Positions 41,496 to 53,500 of a DNA stretch of 64,000 nt are shown one piece after another (positions within the stretch are counted from its first letter, which is position 1; the number at the start of each line of letters is the position of its first letter). The position numbers were made by a program, and so were the translations under genes. The notes under the pieces are model-generated. The model made no database searches, was not told the DNA's origin, and saw only the letters and a list, made by a program, of their open reading frames with translations. The DNA lies in the NCBI GenBank assembly GCA_013368315.1, contig JAACJM010000024.1:620001-684000 (forward strand). Reading direction: 5' to 3'. The stretch comes from Tetrapyrgos nigripes. Taxonomy: Eukaryota > Basidiomycota > Agaricomycetes > Agaricales > Campanellaceae.

Positions 41496-43376
41496 ATGTA
41501 TCGTACGTCTTCTGCTCCTCATTACTCTTCTCCACTGACATTGCTTTCCTTTAGGCCCTTGTCTTCAGCCTGTAGCTCAGCTTGCTATCATCTTCCTACT
41601 CATTACAACCCCTCTGCCCACTGCTCTTGCATCAACCAACTTTGTACAATGTCTGGCGGATCTCAAGCAGAACTACAGCTCTTTGGACGGTGGAAGAGAC
41701 AACCAAGGACGTCCAGTCAGCATGTCCAGAGCCACTGCCGTGAGCTACGAGTTATGCGTTGAGCATTGTGGCTCTGGTCCAGAGGCATTCAGCTGGGCCG
41801 TATTCTCCCAAGCATTTAGTTCCTGGCTCCTGCCATGGTTTGCTTTGATATCACAGCTACCCTTTGGTGCACATGACAAGTTGGACAACTTCACCTCCAT
41901 GCTTCTCGCTGTCGGATCGCCAACTCTCGCTGCGTATTCTGTCATGATCACTGTGCTAAACTCACGCTGGCTCACCCGACGATTCAATTCCCTCTCTTAT
42001 CCCAATGCGCAGACGGCGATTCGAGTGCTTAGCAGCTTACAACAAGCACCCATTCGCGTCAATCGTCTACATCACGAACTACTCCCTTCTCTCATCGTTC
42101 TCCCAGAGAACGACCAATGGTGGGAGACTCTCAACGATCACCTCGACTACGCTCACACATGGTCGGTGTCCGCAGCTACTAACATAGCTTGGACATTGCT
42201 GGCATATATCTTCACAATCATTGATTCCTTCACCGCCGATCTGTCGACCTCCCAGCTCGTTCACAACACCGGTCAATCAGTAGGATCTCTCTGGCTCTGG
42301 CTTCTCCCAATAGTCTTCGCCTGGCTCCAGATCTCACCAAAATGTGACTCGATGCGAGTCTATAAAGCTATGAAGCGTGCAAACGATGTGGCGTACTCCG
42401 CTACCGACAACCCTGATATCAAAGCTGTTCTTGCCTCGTCCCGCGGGAGTGACAGAGCGATGGATCTCCAAGTCGAAGACCATGCTCTGAACGCTGACGA
42501 ACGGTGCACTGCCCCCATTTTCAACTATTCCCGTTTGTTCTCTTGGGCAGCAGTAGTGGAAGAAGTCGAGTCATGCTTGCAAGTCGCGGCTCAGAGAGCA
42601 GCTCATTTCGAACCTGTCAATAAGGAAATTAAGTGGGTGGAAGGTGAACGCAGCCGGTCGATTCAAGATGTCAATCGTCGAGGTACTGCTCTACAAGTTC
42701 AGAATTACTGCCGGTATTTTCCTGGACCAGAACCTCGTCGATGCAGCTCGGCTGTCTGGTCGAGGATTTTTATTGCTTCCTTTATGGCTTTGTTCCTACA
42801 ATGGGGGACTACCGGTGCGGGACTGATGACTATCTTTTTGACCCCTACTCGCGGTAAGTGGAACATTTGAACGCACATTAACGTACGAAACTGACATCCA
42901 CAAAATTGACTATAGGATTGGGATGCCGTTCTACCTCCTATCTCATATATGCATCGCTCTCAGCTGTTGTATGGGCACTATTCTTACTCTCCTCCATTCT
43001 TTCCCATCACTCATCTCCTGGTATTGACCTCGACCACGGAAATGGGAGACACCGCCGGTTCCGCTCTTCCATAGCGGCTCAACTATCCATTTCCTTTCGT
43101 CGTTTGGGGAAGACAATCGCCACCATCAACGCCGTAGGAATCACTGTCAGTAGTATCTTCCAAATCAGCGGATTCTACGACCGATGTTACTGCAACGCCA
43201 GTGTCATAAGTCATGGTGTAACGAGGGCTTTTACTGTGATTATACTCGAGGGAAGCGAAATTTCGTCTATGAGGAACGTGTGGATTGGTGGGACGGTTTT
43301 GGCCTTGGGAAGTGCTGCGATGTTTATTCTAGTTTTGAATCTCTTGATCAACCCGTCCCCTCCTGAGGCAAGCTAG
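41496..43376 (+). CDS. multi-pass membrane protein with signal peptide, Agaricomycete family
   Basis: Three exons: 41496-41502, 41555-42853 and 42916-43376, joined in frame across GT-AG introns of 52 and 62 bp, giving about 588 aa. The first residues form a signal peptide (QLAIIFLLITTPLPTALAS). A luminal or outer part with conserved Cys (CVEHCGSGPE) is followed by membrane segments at FSSWLLPWFALISQLPF, FTSMLLAVGSPTLAAYSVMI, IAWTLLAYIFTIID, LWLWLLPIVFAWL, IFIASFMALFLQW and others near the C-terminus. A cytosolic loop lies between. I recall this type as a widespread uncharacterised Agaricomycete family; no function is known. No stops or frame breaks: a live host gene in a transposon-rich region. 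Confidence 0.85.
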
Positions 43377-43664
43377 AGTTGCACTCGATTTGTCCCGCAT
43401 AATTCTCTTCTTCTCCTCTTTCATAACAGCTTTGGGTTTTCAGTTTTAGTGGTTTCGGTCTGTACCTCGTCTGTATCAACTAGTAGTACGCTTCTCTCAA
43501 TATAATCAGGGGAGTTCCTGTTTTCAGGGCTCCCCGTGATCCGCCTAACTTATTTTGTTCGAAATCCCGCCGAACGAGACTGCAAGATGATTAGCTATGT
43601 ACTACTAGTGCTGTACCGTATCAACACATCTCTACCTGTAACAGAATTCAACAATATGTCAAGT
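43377..43664. other. 3' flank of the membrane protein gene
   Basis: Short intergenic region between two convergent genes. T/C-rich, with no ORF of note. Confidence 0.5.
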
Positions 43665-44009
43665 TCAAAACGGTTGCTCTGCAAGGACCTCGGAAATCTT
43701 TAAAACTAGATCATCTTTGCTCCTCAACTCCGTCGCAAAATACGCCTTTACGCCTCCAACACCTTCCGTCTTCACAACATCGTCAATCTGATCATACAGT
43801 AATCCTCCTTGAGCTTGTTCGGCCCTCTTGATACAATAAACGAAATTCCTCTTCTTCGTATACACAGCCAAAACACCGTTGGAATTGTTGGACGGAGCAG
43901 GCAGAGTACTAGTGGCAGGCGTTCCACCAGTCAACTCGAAAGGTACTTGAACCTTGATGATCAAGCTCTTCGGCTCGTTAGTTACATCAGGAGCAGTGGC
44001 ACCTCGCAT
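43665..44009 (-). CDS. small hypothetical protein
   Basis: 114 aa from the ATG at 44007-44009 (MRGATAPDVTNEP). It reads as a small globular alpha/beta protein: SLIIKVQVPFEL, VLAVYTKKRNFVYCIKRAEQ, GLLYDQIDDVVKTEG, AYFATELRSKDDLVLKISEVL. Codon-level composition looks like a real gene and it lies tail-to-tail with the membrane protein gene. An upstream exon cannot be excluded because a splice-acceptor-like CTAG precedes the ATG. No family recognised. Confidence 0.5.
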   Translation of the reverse strand: MRGATAPDVTNEPKSLIIKVQVPFELTGGTPATSTLPAPSNNSNGVLAVYTKKRNFVYCIKRAEQAQGGLLYDQIDDVVKTEGVGGVKAYFATELRSKDDLVLKISEVLAEQPF

Positions 44010-44152
44010 TTTACACTAGGGAATGTCACTCTCGGGATAGCCAAGGGTTTGACGGGTATGATCAACGATGGGCATGAGACGCCCAAGGTCCTTGTAGTTA
44101 GGCTTCAGAGCCACTGTGTTGGATGCAGAGAAGGGTTAACATTGCTTTTTAT

Positions 44153-44185
44153 TAGTGATGTTCGGGCCCGGCTGGGCTCAGTTGT
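44153..44185. repeat. hAT end remnant
   Basis: TAGTGATGTTCGGGCCCGGCT is a near match to the outer hAT TIR and its GGCCC-rich subterminal sequence. The partner end is missing. Confidence 0.5.
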
Positions 44186-44266
44186 AGGAGCAACCCAAGA
44201 TAGTAATTAAAATCAATTTGAACAATTATAATTTATGTGTATTTAGCTCATCCTAGTCTCGTTGAA

Positions 44267-44304
44267 CCAGACTGACAATATACAGATGTGTGTATGTAGT
44301 CTGG
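44267..44304. repeat. short palindromic hairpin element, copy 3
   Basis: CCAGACTGACAATATACA-GA-TGTGTGTATGTAGTCTGG, 38 bp, almost perfectly self-complementary. Confidence 0.65.
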
Positions 44305-44372
44305 TTTTTCCTCGCATCTAAGTACTATGGGAAAATAATGGGGTATCCGGTCCGTAATGAACTTGTTCTGGA

Positions 44373-45632
44373 TCATAATCGTGATTGAGATAAGGTGTCT
44401 TGAATCACGCTCAGTACAACGTCAGAAAAGGGGCCTTGCAGGTAAGAATGTTCAGACACAGGCCCGGACCCAGTGATAGTTTGTGCTGAGAAAGGAGGAA
44501 GGGATAGGGGGTTGTCGTTTGTCTCGAGTATGCCAGCGCTGGGGGCGATCTCCGCCTGTGAGACAGGATGACCTGTGAAACGGGGAGGCACAGAGGTCGG
44601 GGCGATGACAGCGTACTTTATGTCAGGGTTCATCAGTCCTGACTGGGGCGAACCGACTTTTTGAGAAGCTGGAGCCTGAGAACGTGGATATGGATGCTGG
44701 TGACAATGCAGCATGCTAGACTCGTTGTAGCTTGACTGAACTCGAGTACGCATGTTTTGACTGAGAAGCATGGTGTAGATGTCGTCGCCTTTGAATTCCG
44801 TAAAACGGTCTGGGTACGACTGCACAAGTGCAATCTGTAGTCGTTTGAATGCCATCCTAGCATCCTCGCTATCATCTGGGGTCATTGAAACACCCAAAAT
44901 GCCCATAAGACAATAGGCTAGATCTGGGGGTCTCGTTGTTTGCCTGCCCGCACACCATGTCATCCTTTCCTGTATATTGATATCTTCAATAGGCCGACTC
45001 CCATCCAACACTGCAGGAGGAATGCCAGTGAGACGAGATATGCCGAACTTCAAAAGGCGCTTGCATCCAATCCCTTCCCAGCCTGCACTGAAGAACAGAA
45101 CGTTGCGAGGCGCAACCAACTCCTGCAAAGTCCATCCTCTCTGAAACCATCCGCTACTCCACATCCTCGCAACTAGGGAGTCTGCAAATCCATCGTTCGG
45201 CTTGTAATAAACGTCGGTGAGATATGCATAGCATACTTCTGAGTGCTGGTAGAATGAATACATGCCGTTGATGTTCCGCGCGACTTCATCGTGATTGCCT
45301 TGGTTGATGCAAATGCTGTCGATCCAGATGTAATCGAAACCGTCCGTCCTTGCTTCCCTGCAAGCGTACTGTATCTTCCGGTAGCCTAGTTTCTTCTTTG
45401 TCTCTGGTCGAGATTCCAAGTAGTCTTGATAACTGACTTCTTCGCCAAGGACCCATCGATGAGATAGGATAGCATAGGGTGGCGTTGGATCATTCTCCGA
45501 AAAGTCGACCAATCTACATGTATACGTGTTTACGAGGCGCTTAGGTCGAAGGGCCTGTCAAGAGTCGTTGATCAGAGATGGACATTCTTCTGGTCGTATA
45601 AATATTCGTACCTTCGCAGCGTTTCTCTTCAT
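44373..45632 (-). CDS. HET-domain protein (heterokaryon incompatibility type)
   Basis: Two exons: 45612-45632 (MKRNAAK) and 44373-45554, joined in frame over a GT-AG intron, about 400 aa. The HET domain fills the first 220 residues: RLVNTYTCRLVDF, PYAILSHRWVLGEEVSYQDYL, DGFDYIWIDSICINQ, CYAYLTDVY, MWSSGWFQRGWTLQELVAPRNVLFFSAGW, PDLAYCLMGILGVSM. This is the classic order of basidiomycete HET proteins, which trigger cell death on non-self fusion or act in innate-immunity-like signalling. The C-terminus after residue 260 is Ser/Pro-rich with no repeat domain; no NACHT or WD40 follows. An additional upstream exon cannot be excluded. The frame is intact. Confidence 0.9.
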
Positions 45633-46919
45633 GGTTGTAACCGTCACGGGAGCGACGAAGAACTGTCCAACTTCCCTACGAGAACTTTATAGTTACACTG
45701 GGTCAATTCCTGGCCCATGTCAACAGGTGTCAAAGGCTATGTCAAACTGTCGCAACAGAAGAGGGTAATAAATACTGCCTTGACTCTTGCAATTAAAGCA
45801 TTCAGCTGAGCTTTCAGGGCGGCAGAAGCGGTGTATTGAGCATTTATCCTGAGTCGAAGTGGCGTCGACAGACACTATTATAACTTGTTAACGCACCTTG
45901 GCTGTCATACGCCATTGTTCCTGTGTAATCTATCCATCTATCTATCCTAACTTCCCGGCATTTCAAGCTTGTGTCGGAAATTTCATTTCGGCCTTACAAT
46001 GAGGTAAGCCTTACTATTCGTGACTAGAAGTGGAAGAAAAAATGTCAATGAATTAAAACTTTCGCAAATCTCTACCGTTATCCGAAAAATTTGACACACA
46101 TCAATTCTATGGTATAAGCCTTTAGTTTATCAAATCTGCAGGGTTTTCCGAGGGATGTGGATACAAGCCGTGGAGGGCCGACGAGGGACGTTTTGTGACG
46201 GCGTATTGGTGGGGAAGTGGAAGATGTCACAGGTGTGACCCTCTTTCACAAAAGCAGGTGCCGAGCGGAGTTTGAAGCAATTTTCTATTACTTCCACCTC
46301 GTTTGCTGCGTAAAAAGGCACAATACTCAAATTTTGGCCCGGGAAAAGGCTGGATACGAATAAAATCAGTCGCACCCGTCAAAAAATTTTGGGAAACTTA
46401 ATATGGTAGTCCCATAGCTTATGCGAAAGCCTTTCACTTCTGTCACGCTCGCGGAAATGCACTTTGTTCGTCGTTTTCAGCCCATGGCAAACGTCTCAGT
46501 GCAAACCTAGTAAATCTGGTTACATAGAAATGTAGGTAATATGTGAAAGTATCTATTATTCAATTTTTATGAAGGGAGATGAGGGAGGAACAAAGATATG
46601 GACAGATTTCTTCGGAATCTTCCACTTCTAGGGCCCATGTCACTTCTAGGTCACGAATAGTATGAGGTCATTGTAATTGCATTGTAAGGGTCTCGGATTG
46701 CTCGGCCGATCATTACAACTGCCGGTAAATGAATTGCTGCTTACAAGAAGCCGCCTTATCCGGTACGCAATTCATTCTTATAACCATTCATCAGCGATTC
46801 AGCGTTGTGCGGTTTCCCTTCCTTTTCCCCGTCACGTACTTATTGTTATCCACTGTTGTGTATGTCTGCCCTGCTCTATATATGCTCCAACCCTTACATT
46901 TATGGTCATAAGTACTCTA
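45633..46919. other. intergenic, no gene seen
   Basis: No domain-bearing frame on either strand. The region contains AT-rich sequence and a duplicated CACTTCTAGG word at 46623 and 46640. It separates the HET gene from the transposase remnant. Confidence 0.5.
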
Positions 46920-47776
46920 ATGGACACTCAAACTCGCTATACTGCAGATAATAAACTACAGAAATACTGCAGCATTTGTAAAGGTTGGATTGGTTCACAA
47001 GGCTTTGGCAGGCACTGAAGAGCCTGTGAGGAGCATGAACAGAATGAGGTACAGAATGATATAGCAGCCGTGAATCTTCGAGAGGGTGTGTTTTCTTTTC
47101 AACAGAAGGATCTTCTGCTAAAAATTGTGCAAATGACATAGCTCAGATTCACAATGCCCTACTCATTCCAAGTACTATGTTGCCAGTGCCTCATCAAGGT
47201 CATTCTCTTCATTCATCATCTCGGTGTAGTAATCCAACTAACTTCCAAGAAAAAGATCAGGATTTTCAACCAGATCCTGGTCTAGAAAATTGGAATGATG
47301 GTAAGCAAATTTTGCATTCACAGTTTATTCACTTCCTATATTCTAATAGACATCCACGGAGATTTGGAGGATCAGTTTTTACCTGACAATCTCATGCCCA
47401 CAGACCTGTCAATTCCCAGGGAATCACACCCTGACATTGATGATATCAAAACCGAATTTCATCCTCAAACCCAAAAACCTGTGGTTATAGAGCCATTTGA
47501 AGAATTTGGATTCACACCATTGGCAGATTCTGAAATGCCAACTGACTTTGAGCCTTGGAAGCCATTTAGAACAAGACTTGATTACGAAGTTTCCGAATTC
47601 ACAAAGGGCTTACTGATGATCTTATTGATCTACTTGGCAAGGTTGCTAAGCATACCACCGGATTTACTATTCAGAATGCTGTTGAGATGCAAAAGTTATG
47701 GAGTCTAGCTTCAGTGAAATACCCTTCAGTAAGGTTCTATTTTATGCTTTGTGAATATGCATGTATCACTCATTAT

Positions 47777-48277
47777 TGTCATGAATCGTCTCCCACCTAT
47801 TCATTTCCTTTCTATTCTTTTCCCTTTACTACCTATTTCCCACTCTAACCCCATAAACATCAACCATTTCTCATCATCGTCTATAGTTACCATCTCTCTA
47901 GACCTATGACTCATATTCCTATCTCCATGGACATTCTCACTGTCAATCACTCCGTATGATCCAGTACCTTCATCTATCCATATTTGACTCATTATTCTCT
48001 CGCCCTTGACATTTCCACATGATACCGTCTATTATTACTTACTCTTTCCCATCTGTTCATATTTTACTTATATACCTGTGATCTTTGTAACCCATTCCTT
48101 AGTTCGTTCACTTCGTCTCCGCTCCGTACTCTTACTACGCAGTGTAGAGCCTAGTCAGCTTACTTTCTCTCTATCTCTTTATCTCTCTATCTCTCTTGAT
48201 CAATCTATTCTCTTGTAAACCGGCTTTTTCGTATTGTGTGACTTGGGTGGTTATCGAGTGTAACGACAACCTTGACA
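47777..48277 (+). repeat. 5' LTR of gypsy C
   Basis: 501 bp TGTCA...TTGACA. TATATA box at 48069-48074 and the AGTTCGTTCA word at 48101-48110, about 30 bp lower, the likely transcript start. Confidence 0.96.
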
Positions 48278-48279
48278 CT

Positions 48280-48289
48280 TGAACGAACT
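48280..48289 (+). promoter_or_regulatory. self-complementary primer-binding site of gypsy C
   Basis: TGAACGAACT, two bases after the LTR border, is the exact reverse complement of AGTTCGTTCA at 48101-48110. Element B has the changed but still complementary pair TGAACAGACT / AGTCTGTTCA. Confidence 0.75.
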
Positions 48290-48639
48290 CCCATACACCC
48301 ACCTCACAAATCCTTCCATCGTATTGGACTTTCCTATTATCCTATCCCTCCCCTACGGTGCTGCAGAAGCCCAGCAACTCTACCCTGTGTGAGGAGCCTC
48401 ACAGGTTGGCAGGCGTGAACTACTCAAGGAGCAGTTACACGAGGTCATCCCCTGTCTACACAGTCTCGAGACGTAATACCAGACTCGTTAAACCCGAGTA
48501 AGGTGGTCGACCGGTTCTGTAATTGAAATCCAAAAATCCTTTTCACTCTGTCTACCCCACGCCCCCGAATTCGTATCGAACCTCCTGAAACCCCTCGTGA
48601 CTACGAACGGATCCCATTTCCCCTCCCACGCTACCTCTT

Positions 48640-48931
48640 ATACTCCGAATACGCAGTCTCCCACGGAAGAAAACTACGAACGGATCCTTGAAGTCTCGAC
48701 CGACATTTCATTTGCACAAGACGTTGGGTGTGGAAACTTATCTCAGGTGACGTAGTCCTCTCAACATTCTCATACATAACAGTAAAAGAGGACTTCGATA
48801 CAGGAGAAACTGTGGTTCAAATTAAAGGACCTTTATTCCTCAAAGAGCACGTCGACTACTCTCCATTAGCACCTACCCCCGAATACGGCCTAGCATCTTC
48901 CTACATTCTAGGACCCAACTACCTTTCGTAA
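48640..48931 (+). other. leader open frame before gag in gypsy C
   Basis: Short coding-looking stretch (WKLISGDVVLSTFSYITV..., ending YILGPNYLS-stop) at the same place as the leader frame of element B. It is not clearly started by an ATG of its own. Confidence 0.35.
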
Positions 48932-50034
48932 AAAAACAGTGTATGACTGAGCGACGGTCCGCATCTGCAGATCCGAAACTCCGTTGTGCCAACCGACCAC
49001 ACGTATTCCATCCCGCATCAAACCAAGACGCCTGCTATATCCCTGAAAACAGCAACGACCCTTGGGTTCCGTGTAGTGCGCAACCTTGCCTGAACAGATA
49101 CAACACTCAGCGACTTACTGACATAGAACTTCCAAATTGGTTACACGTCATAACCCAACTCCAAGAACTTGCGATTCAAAAGGCACATCGAAAACCTAGA
49201 ACCAGATCAGGCCAAGGGACCTCTACACCTACCAACCAACCTCCCGAACCCAACCCAGTACCAGAACCACCTTCCAATAACCCATCAGAACCAAACGACC
49301 CCACTCCCCCACCTTCTTCGCCCACCATTCCATCTGCCGAAGGACCATCCGTAGCCCCTCGTCGCCCCCCTACACCTCCTTCTCCAGACCCATCAGACCC
49401 GAACGACTCAGTGATGGCCGATACACCTCCTATCAGGTCGAACGGAACTTCTGAACAAGGGAGAAAACCAGATCCCTTCAACGGAGAACGTAGCGAGGCA
49501 AAACGATGGTTGGCCCAGTTCAATAATTATCTACGCATGAATAAAGGAAAGTACCCAACTGAGGAAAGTCAGGTTTCATTATTCCTGTCATTCTTCACGG
49601 GGGAAAAAGGAGGAGATTGGGCAACGCAGAGATTGACAGAACGAGATGCGGATGAGGAAAACGAGGAGTTGGCGACTACACCAAACCAATGGAGATGGAT
49701 AACTTTAAAACAGATACGTGATAGATTCAAAAAGGACTTCAAACCCTTAGCCTCGGAAGATGTGGCCAGAACGAAGATCAAGTTTGCCAGAATGAGGGGG
49801 ACAGATATTAGTAGCTATAACAGCATCTTCGACACATATGGAGAAGAGTCCAAATTCGGAGAAGCAGCATTGCTGGAATTCTATCAGGACAGGTTACCAC
49901 CCAAACTCCGAGAGGCAGTTGGAAGGACGTATCCGAAATGGGATGACTTCGATGAGTATAAGGAAAGAGCTGTGGAGCTTCATTTAGAGTGGCTGAAGGA
50001 ACGAGAAAGACAGGGACGCTGGAAAACTGCTTCA

Positions 50035-50170
50035 ACATTGAAGAGTAGTCCAGGTCTGTCTCAAGGGAGAACGGTAGCAAGCGTCAATGCGCTCATGGGA
50101 TCACATTGAAGAGTAGTCCAGGTCTGTCTCAAGGGAGAACGGTAGCAAGCGTCAATGCGCTCATGGGATC
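50035..50170 (+). repeat. 68-bp tandem duplication in gypsy C gag
   Basis: Two identical copies of 68 bp, head to tail. 68 is not a multiple of three, so gag is thrown out of frame before the zinc knuckle. Confidence 0.95.
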
Positions 50171-50512
50171 AGGTGCTAACTCGTCTTTCAATCTGCCACC
50201 TAAACTGACACCTGATGAAAGGGACCGACTCCGAAAAGCAGGAGCATGCTTCGCATGTAGACAGACTGGACACATGAGCAACGAATGTCCAACATTCCCG
50301 AGGACGTTATCTCAGAACACTTCCTGAACCTTCCCCTCTCGTGCCATTCGAACAGCCGAAACCGCATCTCCACCACCAGTAACAGTAGCTCAGGCATCCT
50401 CATCTAGAAACACGATCAAGGACATTTCCGACATGGTTAACAGGGTTAAAGGATTAGAAGGAGAGGAAAAGGAACAAGCAACCGTCTATTTGAAGGACAT
50501 TATGTCTAAATT

Positions 50513-50519
50513 GGATTTT
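50513..50519 (+). promoter_or_regulatory. candidate -1 frameshift site at gag end of gypsy C
   Basis: GGATTTT followed by the gag stop TAA; pol is open in the -1 frame. Conserved with element B. Confidence 0.5.
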
Positions 50520-53500
50520 TAAATCACTCCTCTGCTACGTCGTCAGTAGGAGTAAAACAGTACACTGGACAGTTAAAGAACAATCGATATAGTGTGTTAT
50601 ACCCCTCTTGTGAGCGAACCCTTCCTTCAGAAATAAGAATGTCAGCAATCACTCGCAATAAACAGATACCATCGATCACACTCAAAACTGAACTAATCGG
50701 CAAAATTACTGGCAGAAAAATCGACGCAAACGCTCTAATAGACAGCGGTGCAGAAGGCATAATCATTAACAGTCAATTCGCACAAAGAAATCAACTTACC
50801 CTCCTTCCTATCAAAAACCCGTTCCCAGTTCGAAACGTTGACGGCTCTGAAAACACCATGGGATGGGTACGGGAATACACTATCCAAAATCTTCGTATCT
50901 ATTCTCAAGACAACAAGGCATACCACGAAGAACAGGCCGAATTCTATGTAACGGACATTGGGGATCACGATATAATCCTCGGTACCGACTGGTTGGAAGA
51001 ACATAATCCAGATATAGACTGGTCAGACTCACGGGTAGACATGACTAGATGCCCAGAAACATGTATCACAGCAAAACCTCCTGTTCTCCACTTGAAAACT
51101 AAAACCTTGGAACCCACAATCACCGATCCAAGAACCCACCATAAGGAGTACCAAGTCAGGTGGATAGAACCAGTTGGACGATTCAAACCAATTGCCCAAT
51201 CAAAAATTGCAGGGTGACGTCGTCGAATTCCTATTCGATCCTTCCACCGAAATTCAGAAGAAACGGCAATCTTTACCGAAGATGACTACGGGAGAGATAC
51301 GATCCCAGAACAATGGGAACAGGACGTAATGGAAGAATTGTTAGGAAAAGAGGAAAGATTCGATGAAGAAGCGTCAGGGACACCGGATCTGAACATCCGT
51401 GCGGGTTTTACGAAGGCACAAGAACTCGCAGAAGCAGCTCAGAACGTTCAGGCCGATGTACCACTTAAAGATAAGATTCCTTCGCAGTATCATCAGTTCC
51501 TACAAGTCTTTGACAAACAAACCTCAGAACGATTACCGAAACGTGGCGAACGGGATCACGCTATTGAGTTAAAATCGGACTTTGAACCACGCCCTTGCAA
51601 AACATATCCGTTGTCCCCAAATGAACAAAAGGAGCTCGATGAATTCATCAAGGAAAACTTGGAGAAAGGGTACATAAGACCATCGAAGTCTCCCATGGCA
51701 AGTCCCTTCTTCTTTGTGAAAAAGAAAGACGGAAAACTACGACCAGTACAGGATTACTGTGCCCTAAATAAAGGGACCGTCAAGAACGAATACCCGCTAC
51801 CACTTATATCGGAACTCGTAGACAAACTCAAAGGGGCACGAATATTTTCCAAAATCGACCTTAGATGGGGATATAACAACGTACGTATCAAGAAGGGAGA
51901 TGAATGGAAAGCGGCGTTCAAAACCAACCGTGGTCTCTTTGAGCCAACAGTGATGTTTTTCGGTCTTATGAACTCTCCAGCCACATTCCAAGCGATGATG
52001 AACACTCTATTCAAGGACCTGATCGACTCTGGAAAAGTCGTAATCTATATGGACGATATTCTCGTATTCACAGAATCACTAGAAGAACATCGATATATGG
52101 TAAAACAAGTACTGGCACGACTCCATGATAACGACTTATAAGCAAAACCGGAAAAATGCACCTTCGAAACCGACTCAGTAGAATTCCTCGGCCTCATCGT
52201 GTCACATAACACATTAGCGATGGATCCAGTCAAGGTTGAAGGCGTAACGAAATGGCCAGTCCCATGGAATGTCAAAGACGTACAGTCATTCCTCGGCTTC
52301 GGGAACTTTTATCGTCGTTTCATATGAGATTTCTCAAAAATCGCACGACCACTGTTCGATCTCACGAAAAAGGAACATCCATGGAAATGGTCTGAGGAAG
52401 CTCAAAGGGCCTTCCAGGCACTCAAAGATACGTTCACGACTTCACCAGTTCTTCTCATGCCTGATCATTCTAAACCGTACCGGGTAGAAGTTGACGCGTC
52501 AGATTACACCACAGGAGGTATCCTGCAACAACAAGGATCGGATGGCAAATGGCACCCAGTAGCCTACCTGTCAAAAGCGTTATCCGAAACCGAACGGAAT
52601 TATGACATTCATGACAAAGAACTGCTAGCGATCATACGTGGACTTGAAGCCTGGCGGCACTACCTGGAAGGAGGGCCATATACCATTGAAATCTTGACCG
52701 ACCACGACAACCTTAGATACTTCACCACGGCTCAAAAACTCAGCCGACGGCAAGCAAGGATGGCCTTGTTCCTGACCAGATTCGACTTTACGCTCACCCA
52801 TAAACCTGGAAATCTGAATCGAAGTGACCCACTTTCTCGGAGATCGGACCATAAAGAGGGGGTCGAAAACGACAACAAGGACAGGGTCTTGCTTGACCCT
52901 AGATTCTTCAGAATTCGAGCGACACGACCGGGAACGGTAACCGCAATAGGAGATGCGGAGTTGAAAAGGCGGATTAAGGAGTGTCCGGATAAGGATGCTG
53001 AAGTCATGAGTGCATTACAAACTATCTTTGACAACGGACCACGTGCTTTGGCAAAGAATTTACAGGAATGGAACTATGAAGACGGAATTATCTTATTCCG
53101 AGGGAAGATCTACGTCCCAAACGATCAACAACTCAGACGGGACATCGTTAAAATGCATCACGACAGCCTTACTGCAGGTCACCCGGGACGATTCAAAACA
53201 TACGAACTCGTCAGTAGAGAATTCTGGTGGCCTGGTATGTCAGTATTCGTTCGCAGCTACGTTGAAGGATGCGCTACCTGCCAGTTAACCAAGGCAAACA
53301 ACCACCCTGCGCATGTACCCTTAATCCCGAACGAAATACCGGAACGACCCTTTGGTACCATTACAACGGACTTCATCACGGACTTGCCAGAATGTGACGG
53401 CTTCAATCCAATTCACGTCACGGTCGACTGTTCAACAAAAACAGTTGTCATTTCCCCATGCAGAAAAGATATTGATAGCAACGGAACAATCGACCTATTG

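Larger units (their letters stand above)
48943..50522 (+). pseudogene. gypsy C Gag (68-bp duplication and second frameshift)
   Basis: ATG at 48943 (MTERRSASADPK). Pro-rich N-terminus; Gag domain at about residues 165-370 (KPDPFNGERSEAKRWLAQF, FFTGEKGGDWATQRL, TKIKFARMRGTDISSYNSIF, YQDRLPPKLREAV). A 68-bp tandem duplication (50035-50102 and 50103-50170) shifts the frame; the zinc knuckle CFACRQTGHMSNEC is in the new frame near 50250. A second shift near 50327 leads to the conserved end SKLDF-stop at 50520-50522. It matches the Gag of element B throughout. Confidence 0.9.

Noticed and set aside
45526..45768. plus-strand frame over the HET gene start
   Set aside because: It overlaps the first HET exon and intron on the other strand, which have coherent splice sites and HET motifs.
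47801..48218. open frames inside the LTRs of element C
   Set aside because: They repeat identically in both LTRs and have no start context or domain; they are chance frames in LTR sequence.
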